A stretch of 64,000 nt of DNA from contig NJPS01000044.1 in assembly GCA_002946415.1 (NCBI GenBank), forward strand, positions 248,001-312,000, written 5' to 3'. The notes beneath the pieces are model-generated. The model had not been told where the DNA came from. It was given only the letters and a program-made list of their open reading frames with translations, and searched no databases. The translations under genes and the position numbers were made by a program. Positions 1 through 11,263 of this stretch are shown here, piece after piece (position 1 is the stretch's first letter; every line of letters starts with the position of its first letter). The stretch comes from Rutstroemia sp. NJR-2017a BVV2 (taxonomy: Eukaryota > Ascomycota > Leotiomycetes > Helotiales > Rutstroemiaceae).

Positions 1-777
1 ATCCGTGCTTGCACCTGCTGAGGAAACATTACGGTTGGTTGCGCTTTTGGTAGCGCTATTCCTTCCAGCTTCATCTTCCGCAAAAGAAGCCAGTAGCTCT
101 TTAACCCATTCCTCCTCTTCTTCTTCCTCTTCCTCATCGTCCTTTTTTGCCGAACCTCCAGTCATCTCTCCTTGTCCTGGCGCACTAATCTCACAATGGT
201 CATCTTCTAAAGAAAAGGCGATTACTTCTTCCACCCAAGACTCACCCTGTCCTTGTTCGTCTTCCTCGTCTTGATTTACCGCACTCCCAAGTTTATCCCT
301 CTCTTCCGATTCTCTCGCCGCACTACTCTCTCCTATCTGATCTTTCCGCGAAGAAGCCATCACTTCTCTCAGCAACTGCTCCTCCACCTCCTCATCATCA
401 TCCCCACTCCCCTCCTCCACCCCAATCCCCCACCTCAACGCACTCCTCCTCCCCCTCGCCCTCTCCCTCCTCCTCTCAATCCCCTCCCTCAACCTAACCA
501 TCTCCTCCACCTCCGCCCTTGACGCCTCCGTCCACCCATACGGATTCAACTGGAATTTCCTCTCCTCATACTCATCCTCCTCTTCTTCTGTATCTATATT
601 CGACATCTGCGCTAACGGATGATCAGGATCATCCCAGGTATGTTCTTGTGGCTTGGGGATCTTCTTTTTATTCCTTCTCTTCTCAAGAGCAGGCTCAGGC
701 TCAGGCTCAGGCTCAGGGAGTTTGTAAGAGCATAGGGGGATTTCCTCGTTTGGGAGAGGGTCTTGTTGGATGGCCAT
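1..777 (-). CDS. Acidic low-complexity protein, partial (C-terminus beyond left edge)
   Basis: An uninterrupted reading frame of 259 codons runs leftward from an ATG at 777 off the window edge. The N-terminus carries a Pro-Glu repeat (PEPEPEPEPEP) encoded by a GCTCAG-type hexanucleotide repeat near 690-719. A basic KRRNKKK patch follows, then a segment with acidic clusters (TEEEDEYEER) and Arg-rich stretches (ERRRERARGRR), and later a run of about ten Asp/Glu residues. I do not recognise a domain. A second ATG at 869 opens a different, shorter frame rich in Ser and Leu that looks spurious. The composition suggests a disordered nuclear or nucleolar protein, which is inference only. Confidence 0.6.
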   Translation of the reverse strand, partial: MAIQQDPLPNEEIPLCSYKLPEPEPEPEPALEKRRNKKKIPKPQEHTWDDPDHPLAQMSNIDTEEEEDEYEERKFQLNPYGWTEASRAEVEEMVRLREGIERRRERARGRRSALRWGIGVEEGSGDDDEEVEEQLLREVMASSRKDQIGESSAARESEERDKLGSAVNQDEEDEQGQGESWVEEVIAFSLEDDHCEISAPGQGEMTGGSAKKDDEEEEEEEEEWVKELLASFAEDEAGRNSATKSATNRNVSSAGASTD

Positions 778-2096
778 GGTTGGAGGTTAGAGGTTGAAGG
801 TTGCTGAATGTCGTAAGGTGTGCGGCTGGAAATCTTGAGGGACTTTGGAGTTTGATTCTCCTTGCTCATCTCTCAATAGAAGGACGACCTTCCTTTCTCC
901 AATATGCTTGAGCGCAGGTGTTTTGCACCCATATCCAATTTTACTTGTATATCTTCCCTTCCTTTCTTTCTCGCTCAAACTTTCACATCGAAAAATCTCT
1001 CCTTCCAAAAATAAATCAAAATATAAATTTTTCCAGCACGCAGTTCTGCATTCACAAAAAACTTCGCAATGGAGAAAATGCAAAATTCCCATAAAAAATA
1101 CATCATAACCATACCATTTCATTCTCTGGGACCGATCCCTCATAGTAAGTGAGGCTTACTTCTAATGCGCACACATAAAACAATTCAACTTTTATCACTG
1201 TGTACATGAGACTAGAGGTCACACACAGAGATTGTATACCCACGGTTATGTTTTGTACACATCGCTCGTGACTGTGACTATGACTATGACTATGATCGTA
1301 AGGCTGATTTATTTTTTTGGATTATGGTCATGGTCACGGTGATGGTCATGATTACGGTTATATGTCAGGAGAGCGCGAGTGGGCGAGTAGGTTCCAGACT
1401 ACGCAAGTGAATAAATAGGTCAGGTCTGGTCTGGTCTGGTGCGGTCTGGTCTCAGATAGTTACAGTCTGGTCCCATGATACTATCTTCAACAGCGAAGTT
1501 ATATCGTAAGACTACAATAATAATTTCTACTAGGTAGCAAGCTAAACTGTCTTTTACAGTATAAGCCATAACTTAGATAAAAGTAGCGAGGAAGTTGTTT
1601 TTGCTATACTTAACTTTGGAGGAAATAAAGAGATAGATGAAAGGGTGGAAATCGTAAGTATAGATCCTGTGTAGCTTTCCAGATACATGCTAGGTGTTAG
1701 GGGCTACCTAACGTTACCTATTGTTATTCAAAAAGACAGTCAAACGTGCGCAGGTAGAATGGGTGATATGTGCTATCATACCCTTCAAGCAGGATATCGT
1801 CTCGAGTCTCTCGAAGAAATGCAACCTGCCGGTCATAAATTTGATGAAATGAAGCAAGTCCATTGAGAAAAGTGCTGAAGCTAGGGACTTCTAGATGGAT
1901 ATACATCTCGACTCCAGTCCATCCAAGGTTATTGAATAGACCTACGATGAACAGCACAGCCCATCCGGGGAGATGCGCTAAAAGGTAGAATTAATCCACC
2001 TTTAAGTGAAAATCCATTCTTCCCATTCCTGACCACAATGCCTCATCTGTTCCTCCCTACATCCACATTCATATCCACAACCTCACATCCACCCGT
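778..2096. other. Intergenic stretch with short tandem repeats
   Basis: No convincing gene. It separates the start of the left-edge gene from the stop of the eIF6 gene. It holds short degenerate tandem repeats: TGACTA units near 1270-1295, ATGGTCA/CGGTGATGG-like units near 1323-1365, and GGTCT units near 1420-1450. A 77-codon frame on the minus strand (1724-1957) has no recognisable similarity. Confidence 0.5.
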
Positions 2097-3829
2097 TTAG
2101 TAGAAACTCTCCACCATACTATCCTTATTCTGCCCCGAAATATTCCCCGGAGCTTGTCCCTCGCCCAGCCTAAACACACTCTCTATCACACTCAACTCCG
2201 TAGCCGTAGTATCCAACCCGGTAACCGCCATCCAGTCATTAACCACCATACCAGCACCCACTACACTACTACCTCTATTGACACTACCGGCCACAAGTGG
2301 GACCTGCAATAACGAGCTCAGTTCGTCTTGATCTTGAATTGATGTTTTGGGGTGCACGATTCCTCCTTGGTTGGACAATGCCATGTAGGAACCGACAAGA
2401 ACGTTATCGGCGACGGTTTGACGGAAAACTTCGACACCAAGGACATCGGCGATTATTTCTTCGGTTTCGCGTTCGAGATCGGGATGGACAAGGGCGACGT
2501 GGTCATTGGAGACTATGACATTTCCAAGCGCTGAGAGACGTTCTTCTATTCTCTGTTCATTATGTTAGCATTTTACTTAAGAGGAAGAGAAAAGTGCCAA
2601 CTCGGTCGACTTAGAGATAGAAAAGTAGAGGAAGAGAAACTAACCTGTATCTTCACCGAATCCGGTAAACTATTCCTCAAGTGTTGTAACTCTTGATCCG
2701 TCGTGCTTGTTGGAACCAAAAGACCTTTCTTGTTTCTGCGCGCGCGAAATCGTTAGCAGTCATTCGTACAAATTTCGGCCTTCGTCATTTCAGAATCATC
2801 GTTTCCATCCCTCCCATTACCCTCGAAACAAACCACCATGTCGTACCGATCCAGCCCAACCGCGAACCATAACCCGACCCAGGAGCAAAATATGGAAAGA
2901 AAAGAACCTACCCAGCAGTCAATCTTCCAATAATTCTTGTTCCCGCAATCGTCGCATGACAAATCGGAATAACATCTTGGAGTTCTGCTTCGAAGACACT
3001 GTTTAAAAGAGTCAGTAAGCATTCTTCATCCGTTGTGTGACCATCCGTTGAATGCAATCCAATCCGTATCTCAATATCGTCCTCTCCCCAGCTCATCGCC
3101 TCTCACAATAGCACCATCCTCATACCCCGCACCCCGCCATCAATTTCCGTCGCGTCGCCTCACTATTCCCAGTGCCTTATCACAATCTCCTCTCATACCA
3201 TTAAACCTCAAAGTGCCTCTCCAGAAAAGAACATCTCTTCACACCCCTCTCCCGCATATATAATATAGCACACACATACCTATAAAAGTTCTCACTCGCA
3301 CCCACCGCCACCAGCGCATATGAATTCGTCAAAGTGGAAAAGACACCGACTCTGTATCACACACACAAATGGTTAGCGTTTTGCAATTCCAATCTCAATA
3401 TCATCTCCCCTCATCTCAACTCTCATCGAAGCCAGAAAAATAATTCATCACCCGCGATCCCTCATCCCATGTTCGTCGAAGCTGAGGTAGAGATGGTGGA
3501 TAGAAATGCGCATGTATAGCCTCATATCGTATCGAGTTACCCCGCCACCATCATCATCGTCCCCATCTCCATTGCCAGCTCCCCTCCCCTCAATTCAATT
3601 CAGTTCATCGCACGCATAACGCGCACTCGCATCATCCCCTCGTCGCCGCAACAATGTAGCTGAGCTTCTCGCGCATCCTCCGAACCAGCGAGCGGGGTAT
3701 CGCTCCCTCACCCTCTCTCTTTCGCTCACTCACCCCTCCAACCCGCACTCCCAAACGCAGCAAAAGAAGAGAAGAAACAGAAATCAAGACTCACTCATTA
3801 GAATTCTCAAACTGAGCACGAACCGCCAT
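2097..3829 (-). CDS. TIF6: Eukaryotic translation initiation factor 6 (ribosome anti-association factor)
   Basis: Five exons can be joined: 3829-3795, 3351-3280, 2998-2912, 2735-2645 and 2552-2097, giving 246 residues, the usual length of eIF6. The protein starts [19 protein letters not shown], and the later segments [34 protein letters not shown] and FRLGEGQ are near-invariant in the family. eIF6 binds pre-60S particles in the nucleolus and cytoplasm, prevents premature 40S joining and is needed for 60S maturation. All junctions are GT-AG and keep frame. Introns 1 and 2 (443 and 281 bp) are long for a filamentous ascomycete. The ATG at 3829 gives the conserved N-terminus, and a pyrimidine-rich tract lies directly upstream. 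Confidence 0.95.
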
Positions 3830-5174
3830 CTTTCCTTTCCTTTTCTATCTTTCTTTCTTTCTTTCTTTCGAGTCTTCTACTTTCTTTCTTTCTTTCTTTC
3901 TTCCTTCCTTCCTTATTTGCTTGCTTCCCTCTTCTCCGGCAATTTCCTTTCTTTCTTTCTCTCAAAAAGACCTGTCGTTGAAAATCAATCAATTCAATTC
4001 AATCTCACAAAGAAGATATCCTCGTACGAAGAAAGTATTTAATTAAGTCATCCGAAAAAAACCGGCGCCTCCTCTCGCTTTTTCTACCTCTTCCCCACTT
4101 CGCACGTAATGCGGCCAGGCCGCCCTGCAAAAAAGAATGACTCCTCCTTTTAGCGTGCTTCGACTCATCTTTGCTCAGAATTTACCAGGGGGTGGTGATT
4201 GGCTGGATAGGGGTGAGGTGGTCTGGGCTTTGGGTTCAGTCATACGGAATACGGAGGACTTGTGGCGTAGGAGAAGGATTGGATTAAGCTGCGACGTATG
4301 TATGCTGTCACTGCTTTACTTTTATTCTCTTGTCCGGAGTAGGAGTAGACGAAGTGAGTAACCTTCACATACAGATCCCTAACTTAAATGGACATAAACA
4401 CTAAATGACCAGCCCAGCCCAGCTCAGCTCAGCACAATGTATCCTGGAAAATATCGAGTATTCCGTAAAGCATAGGGTTCTTTCTATCTGTAACTGTCAT
4501 CTAAAATTACCGGTCCAGTTGAGTACAGTTGAGTGGGACAAGTAACATCCATTCATCCATCCACCTCCACCTCCCCCTCCCCCGAGACTACAGCCCAGCT
4601 CAAAAAAAGAAACACCAACAAGCACGACTTTACCGTACGTATAAAGCGCAGGAAGAAATGAGCAATGAGTCAAACCAACCCAGCCCAAGCTATCCTACTC
4701 AACTCCTGTCTCCATTCATTGCTCGTATCGAAAGTATGATAGATAATGAGTTTTATATTTCTATTTCCCTTTATTTGCCTTTCCTCCTCACTCCCTTTCA
4801 CCTCTTCCATCCCATCCCTCCCCTCTTCCTTTCATGTGATAGAATAAATATAATAAACATATTCCATACTAATTACCAAACTACCAAATGTATATGATAT
4901 GTGTATGTACCCCCTCATAACCCAACCCAGCCTCCATTGCGCAATGCTGAATAATCTTGACGATTCGATTCCATCCCCACCCAAACCATCCCATCCTGTC
5001 CCGTTCCAATCATCAACGCCTCGTAAAAAGTACACCTCCCTAATTACCCTCTGCCCCATATCATATCATCAAAGTAAAGCCGCTAATCGAAGCACCACAC
5101 AACTCATATCCCTCTCCCTCACTCACTCCACTCCACTTCATAGCGTCCACATAACCCACCCCCCTCTATCTAAC
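3830..5174. other. Promoter region of TIF6 and 3' flank of the RGG-protein gene
   Basis: No gene seen. The first part, 3831-3975, is a CT-rich strip with runs of TTTC and TTCC units. On the TIF6 strand this is a purine-rich GAAA leader or promoter tract. The rest (about 4000-5174) is ordinary intergenic sequence, with a C-rich, ATG-poor composition towards the stop of the next gene. Confidence 0.5.
3831..3975. repeat. TTTC/TTCC-type polypyrimidine microsatellite upstream of TIF6
   Basis: Runs of tandem TTTC units at about 3851-3869 and 3883-3901 continue into TTCC units to about 3915 and recur near 3950-3960. The tract ends two bases from the TIF6 start codon, so it probably lies in the 5' leader or core promoter. 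CT-rich promoter tracts are common in highly expressed fungal genes; any function here is inference. Confidence 0.6.
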
Positions 5175-7784
5175 TCATCCACTCCTCCCCTGCCCACCCT
5201 GCTGCTGCCCCCCTTTCACTCCACCATACCCCTGTCCCATCCCCATTCCCGCCGTATTCACACTCCCATTCGGACCTACATTCCCACTCCCACCCGCACT
5301 CCCCCCCACACTCCCCCCAGGCAAAAACGTCCCCCACCCTGCTCCAACCCCCTGCCCCCTCCTACTCAACGGCAACGGCGCCGGCAAAATCTCCTTATAC
5401 CTCTGCCCCTGCGCCTGTCCCTGCCCCTGCCCATGATGCTGTACCTGCGGCGGCCCCATATACGGCAAAAACTGCGTTTGCATCTGCTGATGCTGCGGCA
5501 TCGGAAACGGGGGTAGCGTCATATGCTGTTGTTGAGGATGAGGGGGATTAGCAAAAGCAGGAGGCGGCGGTGGACGATAGTATTCTGGTTGAGGGAAAGG
5601 CGAGAATTGCATTTGGATAGGACGGGGAGGAGGGATGTTGGGTGGCTGTTGGTATTGGATTGGACCGCGCGGAGGACGTGAGCCAAAGGATTCGGCTGCG
5701 TCGGCGAGGAGGGCGAGGGGTCCGAGTCCGAGGCCGAGGTCGCGGGGAGGTCTGATAGGGGAGCGGCGGATGTGTGGGGAGTAGCCGGTGTCGCGGACGG
5801 GGTCGTAGCCTTGGGTTCTGGGGGCTGGAGTTGCTGCTGGTCGTGGAGGTGGGAGGATTGGTGTTGAGGCGGGTAGGATTGGTTGGGGGATTGGTTGGGG
5901 CGTTGGGTCGGGAGCGCTGAATACGGCTTGGAGTAAAGCGTCGTTGATTTTGCCTTCGAATTCTGGAACTACAGGCTCTTCTACTGGACGGAGAATGGGA
6001 TCACGAGCACCAATTGCTTCTAATGATTCCGCCATCTTGAGTTGATCGCCCAGATCCTCGAATGCTCGCTCGGTATGTTCCATCCATGCAGATCGAGAAG
6101 TGTCAAGTCGGGACTTGAATTCTTCCGCGTCATCCGTCTCAACCACAAAGACAATAGGTTTAGTCTCAGCCATTGGCTTGCTCCAATCAGTGCGCTCCTT
6201 AACCGTTGGATTGATCGAACCTTTAACAGGTAAACCCAACGTAGGATGTAACTTACAAGCCTCCACAATCGACTCATCAAGGTCCTCGGCTCGATTATTG
6301 GTAGTGTGATGATTGCGAACCCAAGGATCATAGTGAAAGTTGGTAGGATTTGGCGAAGGATCCATTCCGATATAGGTAGGTAAATCATTCTTGTTGTACT
6401 TCTTGTAATGATGGTGTCGAATACCAATCTCATCTTCATCAAACTTAAACGGGGGCTCAACCACAATTCGATTATTCGGCGGATCGCCATTTCTCGGTCT
6501 CGCTTTATTCGGCACATGAACACCAAATTTATCGGTAACAAAATCATCAGCATCGTCTTGCTCAGACAATTCAGCTGGAGTCGGAGCGGCAGAATCGCCA
6601 TCCAAAGTTGTAGTTACGGATAGTGAAGTAGCCGGTTGGTAGAGCGAAGTTTTCTTTGGCGCAACTTCCGCCTCTTCTGAATTGTGGGGTTTCGTTGGTG
6701 AAAGAGGCTTTGCCGCGGCTCTCTTACCACGACCACCGCGTTTCTTATTCTGCTCTTTTTCAAGCGCCGCAGCAATATGAGCATCGCGACCACCATGCAA
6801 CCACGCATCAGCTGGGTGTGTAAAAGGCTCATCATGAACTCTCCTCACATGAGACTTGTCATTCTGTAAAACTGTTAAAAACTCATCAAACTACTCGGGT
6901 GAAGACGGTGTCACTTACGTCGTGCAAAGACGGACTATCCGCACCGGTTCGCATCTCCATTTGAGTATGTTCGTCAATAGCTCTCTGCTTGAGTCTCAAA
7001 TCATACTTTTCTTGGATAGCTTTAACTCTTGTCTATCAAGCTGTCAGTAAAAGCATATTTACCACAGATGAGAAAAAGAAAGTGAAAAGAAAGAAAACAA
7101 GGAAAAGAAAAGAAAAGAAAGAAAAGAAAAAAAGATTCACTATACCTCATAAACACCTTTAGTATACTCCTCATTCAGCAACCTCTGCCGCTCCAAATAC
7201 CTCTTCTGCATCTCATTCTGCGCCTTCAGCAACATAACCCTCTCCGCAAACCTCGCCGCCAGCGCCTCCGTCACAATCTTAAACTCCGGCAACGACTCAT
7301 GAAACTTCGGATCCTCCGTCATCGCCAGCAGCGACTTTTCCGACAGCGACTCGAGCGCGACCCGCTGCAGCAACGCCACCTGTTTGTACTGCGTACGCAG
7401 CAGCTGTTTACGATGATAAAGACTCTGAATACGAGCATTACTCGACTTCTTCACGCGATGGCCGCCGCGACCGCGCGAAGGCTTCCCTCCCGGCGGGGGC
7501 AGCGTCTCGACTTTCGAGACGGGGATTCTCCCATTGCGGGCGATGCCACCACGACCACGACCACGGCCACGGCCGCGTCCTCGCCCGCGGAAACCGCCGC
7601 GGGGAGAGGGCTCGAAGTCGAGGGATTCAGACTCCATGGGGCTGGGGATTTGGGCGGCGTCAGCTGACGAGGGCGACGACAATGGCGGCGAGACGGAGGT
7701 GCGAGGTTTTTTCGCCGGGGGGGAAATGGTTTCCAGGTCATCGGATTTACGCTTGGAGCGCGTGGAATAGGGAGGAGGCTCCAT
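5175..7784 (-). CDS. RGG-box and coiled-coil protein with Pro/Gln/Gly-rich tail, unknown function
   Basis: Three exons, 7784-7146, 7032-6919 and 6863-5175, join in frame to 813 residues. The N-terminus has SRSKRK- and PPAKKPR-type nuclear localisation motifs and then an Arg-Gly array (about residues 62-82, RGRGRG repeats), as in RNA- or chromatin-binding proteins. A long helical, Gln/Glu/Arg-rich segment (about 115-245) looks like a coiled coil. Around residues 340-470 is a non-repetitive segment containing DDFVTDKFGVHVPNK, PTYIGMDPSPNP and DPWVRNHH, likely the conserved core. From about 570 the chain is Pro-, Gln- and Gly-rich and disordered. I do not recognise the family. A nuclear adaptor or chromatin-complex subunit would fit but is unproven. 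Confidence 0.8.
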
Positions 7785-8958
7785 GGGTGTTTTCTCCGAT
7801 ATGTAGAGGTTTGGGGTGTGGGGAGAAAAGTATTGAAGGAGGACGAGGAGCAGGAGGTACGAAAGTCGGGGAATGGCAAACTATTCAACTCAACTCCTAA
7901 TTCCCAATCGTCATGAAGAACACCACAAAAGCCTCGTGCAATCCCACCCGCCAAAAGAGAGCATCAATAAACGAAGCGACAATAGAAATAAAACCCAGCA
8001 GCATTTGATAATTGATGGACGTCAAAAAGCAAAAGGGCAAGAAAACAACAATCAGGACGAATGGATTGAAATAATATGGAACCAGGTTTCTCTTGGGTGC
8101 AAAAACTGCATTGAATGCGACAATAACACAGAATTAATTGTTCCCGAGGTATTTCAAGGGTGGTGATTGGTCGAGAAAAATGGGCTACCGTAGTTCGTCG
8201 AGCTAAATAATGTGGGTATCCGACCTCCTTCAGACTTCAAAAGGATTACCAACATGGACACGGGGAAAGGGAAACCGCCTTATGAGATCTGCGCGGCAAG
8301 CACTTGGAGTTGTCGTGAGCAGTTCTATCTATAAGTAGACGGGCGTTAAATATATCGATATAGATAGTGAGGGTTTGACTGATAGATAGATGGATGGATG
8401 AATAAGTAATAAGTATCTTGCTTGCAGCTACTCCCAGCTACATGCTGCCATGCATTAGCTACGATTCTGCATTCGTCATGCTGGCTACGACATGAGCATT
8501 TCTCGACTTCAGCCCAAGTATAGTGAGTAAACGGGCAGTATATGACACTAGATGCGAATGGAAAACGCATACATAATTCCAATTCAACGATCAAACCATC
8601 AACACCAACTACCACACAGCACATCTTCACCTAGGTTTAGATGCGACGTTAGATATAACTTTGTTTTCCATATTCAGATTTCTTTTCTGCCTCTATATAA
8701 GGAAAACGGGTTGAGAAACCAGGATTGATTTTGCTACGGTGTATGCAATGCACGCCACAAGTGTACGACAAGTTGCTCCGACTTTCGCAAACGACTCCCC
8801 CCTACGTGCCTGCCATTTCCTTCCTCTCCTCCATTCCTGCCTTTCTCCCCTATTTCCCCAGGTATTACCTTACACGGTCGGGAAATCGCCATTTCGCTCA
8901 AAACAGAACTAGGAAAAGAAGCTTTGTAGATATGAGAATGTAGAAAAAAGATTCAGAT
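7785..8958. other. Intergenic region between the RGG-protein gene and RAD23
   Basis: No gene supported. It contains the promoter of the leftward RGG-protein gene and the 3' flank of the leftward RAD23 gene. Small frames on both strands (for example 8346-8630) have no recognisable similarity and no splice partners that I could find. Confidence 0.5.
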
Positions 8959-10544
8959 CTATTCCTCATCTTCGGGTTGCTCGAAAAGGAAGTTGGCCGC
9001 CAATTCTTCGTTCTTGTCACAAGCAAAGTAGGCCTGGATTGCTGCTTCTCTGTTGAAGCCAAGACGACATAACTAGGAGATGTTAGACAGTTATAAATAA
9101 GGTTTTGATTCACTAAAACTTACTCTTTCGATAGCCTCACGCTCTGCTTCTGTAACCTCGATCGCCTGTGCTCCTGGAGGAAGAGGCGCATCGTCATCAG
9201 CGTTTTCACTCAGAAGCTGCAAAAACTGATCTTGATGTTGGCTGATCAAGGTTGCCAGCTGTGGGTTTCCAGCTCCGACCTGCTGAAGGATGGGCTCAAG
9301 CATTTGAGGTTGTTGCTGAACTACTTGTCGTAATTGCTGGAATTGCGGGTTGTTTCTGAGGAAATCGAGGTTGCCGAGACCTGCACCTTGTCCACCAGCT
9401 GCTCCAGCACCTGCACCGCCCAAAATATTTGCTGCTCCGGCTCCACGACCTGATCCACCGCGGCCACCGGCACTCGCAGCAGCCTCGAAAAGATTGACTG
9501 GCTCGTCCTCACCACCAGCTCCGGCAGCTGGAGGAGATGACCCTAAGTCCGCTCCTGCAGCAGGTGCTGGTTGCCGTTGTTCTTGCAGAAGGTTTTCTGG
9601 AATTCCCTAGAAAACTATCAGTAATTGTTTGGTGCTCTCAAGATTTAAAGCAACCTACAGTCAGGAGATATTCAATAGCACGCTCCGAGTTGTAGAAGGC
9701 AGCACGCATGGCCAAATCGATTTGTGATCTTTCGAAACCCATGCTCTCCATCTGAGCGATTTGTGCAGCACGTTCAGCTCCCATTGCAAGACCGGTCGAT
9801 CCATGATCATGGGAAGGCGTAGCAGGGATGGCGGGTGGAGCAGAGGTACCGGCGGGTGAAGGGGTAGCAGGAACAGCGCTCGGAGCTGAGCTCGCCGATT
9901 GTGCTGGGGCAGCAGGAGGTGCAGGTGTAGCTGCAGTTGCTGGAGCTGGTGTAGATGGAGTTTTTGGCGTAGACGAAGATGCAGCTGGTGCGGCCTTGGG
10001 CTATCACAATACATTAGAAATGCTCAGCCTTATTGCGACATGAGACATCGACCATACCTTTGAGACCATGCAGACGATGAAGCCCTTCTCCTCGATCTTG
10101 TATGACTCGACTGTGTTGCTATCTTGTAGAATCTTGCCTAAATGGATGGTTAGTCAGACTTGCGCCAACATCCAACCAGCTAGACACCATGCGCCGCCAA
10201 AGATCCAAGCATACCGGAATAAATCAACTTCTGTTGCGATGCCTCCCATCCCTTCTCCCTCGAGATCTTCTCCTTCACGTCGGAGATCTATACCATATAT
10301 GTTAGTTGGTTGTTCGAAATGGATAAATGTCAAGGGCGAGTGGCATCGGCGGGGTAAACGAGACTCCAGGTTGTAATGGAAGGGCATCGTACCAGCTCAG
10401 TAGGTTCGGCATCAATGACGAACTTCTGTTGCTTCAAATCCTAAATGCGAAAAAAAGGACAATCAGTATCGCGAATACTCTCAAGCTTGTGATGGCGGGG
10501 AGGCGCGGGGGCGAGTAGTAGCATACCTTGAAAGTCAGCTTCAT
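8959..10544 (-). CDS. RAD23: Rad23: UBL-UBA-UBA proteasome shuttle and nucleotide excision repair factor
   Basis: Seven exons, 10544-10527, 10440-10393, 10287-10215, 10137-10058, 10000-9659, 9606-9124 and 9072-8959, join to 385 residues, typical for the family. An N-terminal ubiquitin-like domain (about 1-75: [19 protein letters not shown], ending VCMVSKP) binds the proteasome. A Ser/Ala/Pro linker leads to UBA1 (around [16 protein letters not shown]), a Gly/Ala linker, the XPC/Rad4-binding domain ([20 protein letters not shown]) and C-terminal UBA2 ([20 protein letters not shown]). Rad23 stabilises Rad4/XPC at DNA lesions and carries ubiquitylated clients to the proteasome. The small early exons make the N-terminus easy to miss, but every junction is GT-AG and in phase. 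Confidence 0.95.
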
Positions 10545-11263
10545 CGTGACGGTTTGATCGTGCGGAAGTGATAAAAGTTTGCTGGTAATGTGGCGGGAGG
10601 TTGGTCGTTGATGGAGGATATTCGTCCCTTAATTTTCCAGGACGAGGTTGTTCGTGGGAATTTGTTTGGTCTTGGTCTTGTTCTTGATAGAAAGAACTTG
10701 TTAAAAGAAACTGGTGGAGGAGTAACAACCTCATCATTTCGGAGCTAACAGCAACCTTACTATTTCAGTAGCACGGACCATGCCGTGGCGTTGTATCGTA
10801 AAAGCCGCCAGGCTACCATGGTACGCAGACAGTTGTACGCCATACTGTAGCCATTCAGGATTTTTGTGCTCACTCCTTCACTCTAAGGGTTTGCCGTAGA
10901 ACTGCCAGGAGCCATTCAATCCTCCACACCACAGCACACCAATTACGAGTACTGCAGTACTCCCAAGTAATCATCACGCAAGAACGAGAACATCCAATGG
11001 GAAAGTCATGATACAGTCGTTAATATTTAAGGTATATCTAATCTTCATAACTAACGCCGCGCTAATATCAATGGTATCTGTCATTCCACTCCATGCCATG
11101 CTACAAAACTCGAGCGAGCGAGCTGAAAGGAGATTCGTCGGCGTCTAGCCAGTTGTTCCTTTCCTATTTATCCAACCCAAACCCACCGTCTAAATATTTC
11201 CCTTTTCCTCATCAAACATTATCGCACGCCATACTCTCCTTCTCTTCATCCATCAACCACCTC
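10545..11263. other. RAD23 promoter and 3' flank of the membrane-protein gene
   Basis: No gene supported. Sequence of ordinary composition, including the imperfect palindrome GAGTACTGCAGTACTC near 10948-10963. It must contain the promoter of the leftward RAD23 gene. Confidence 0.45.

Noticed and set aside
1..797. Plus-strand Ser-rich and Pro-rich frames at the left edge
   Set aside because: They are antisense shadows of the acidic minus-strand gene: Glu codons read backwards give Ser and Leu.
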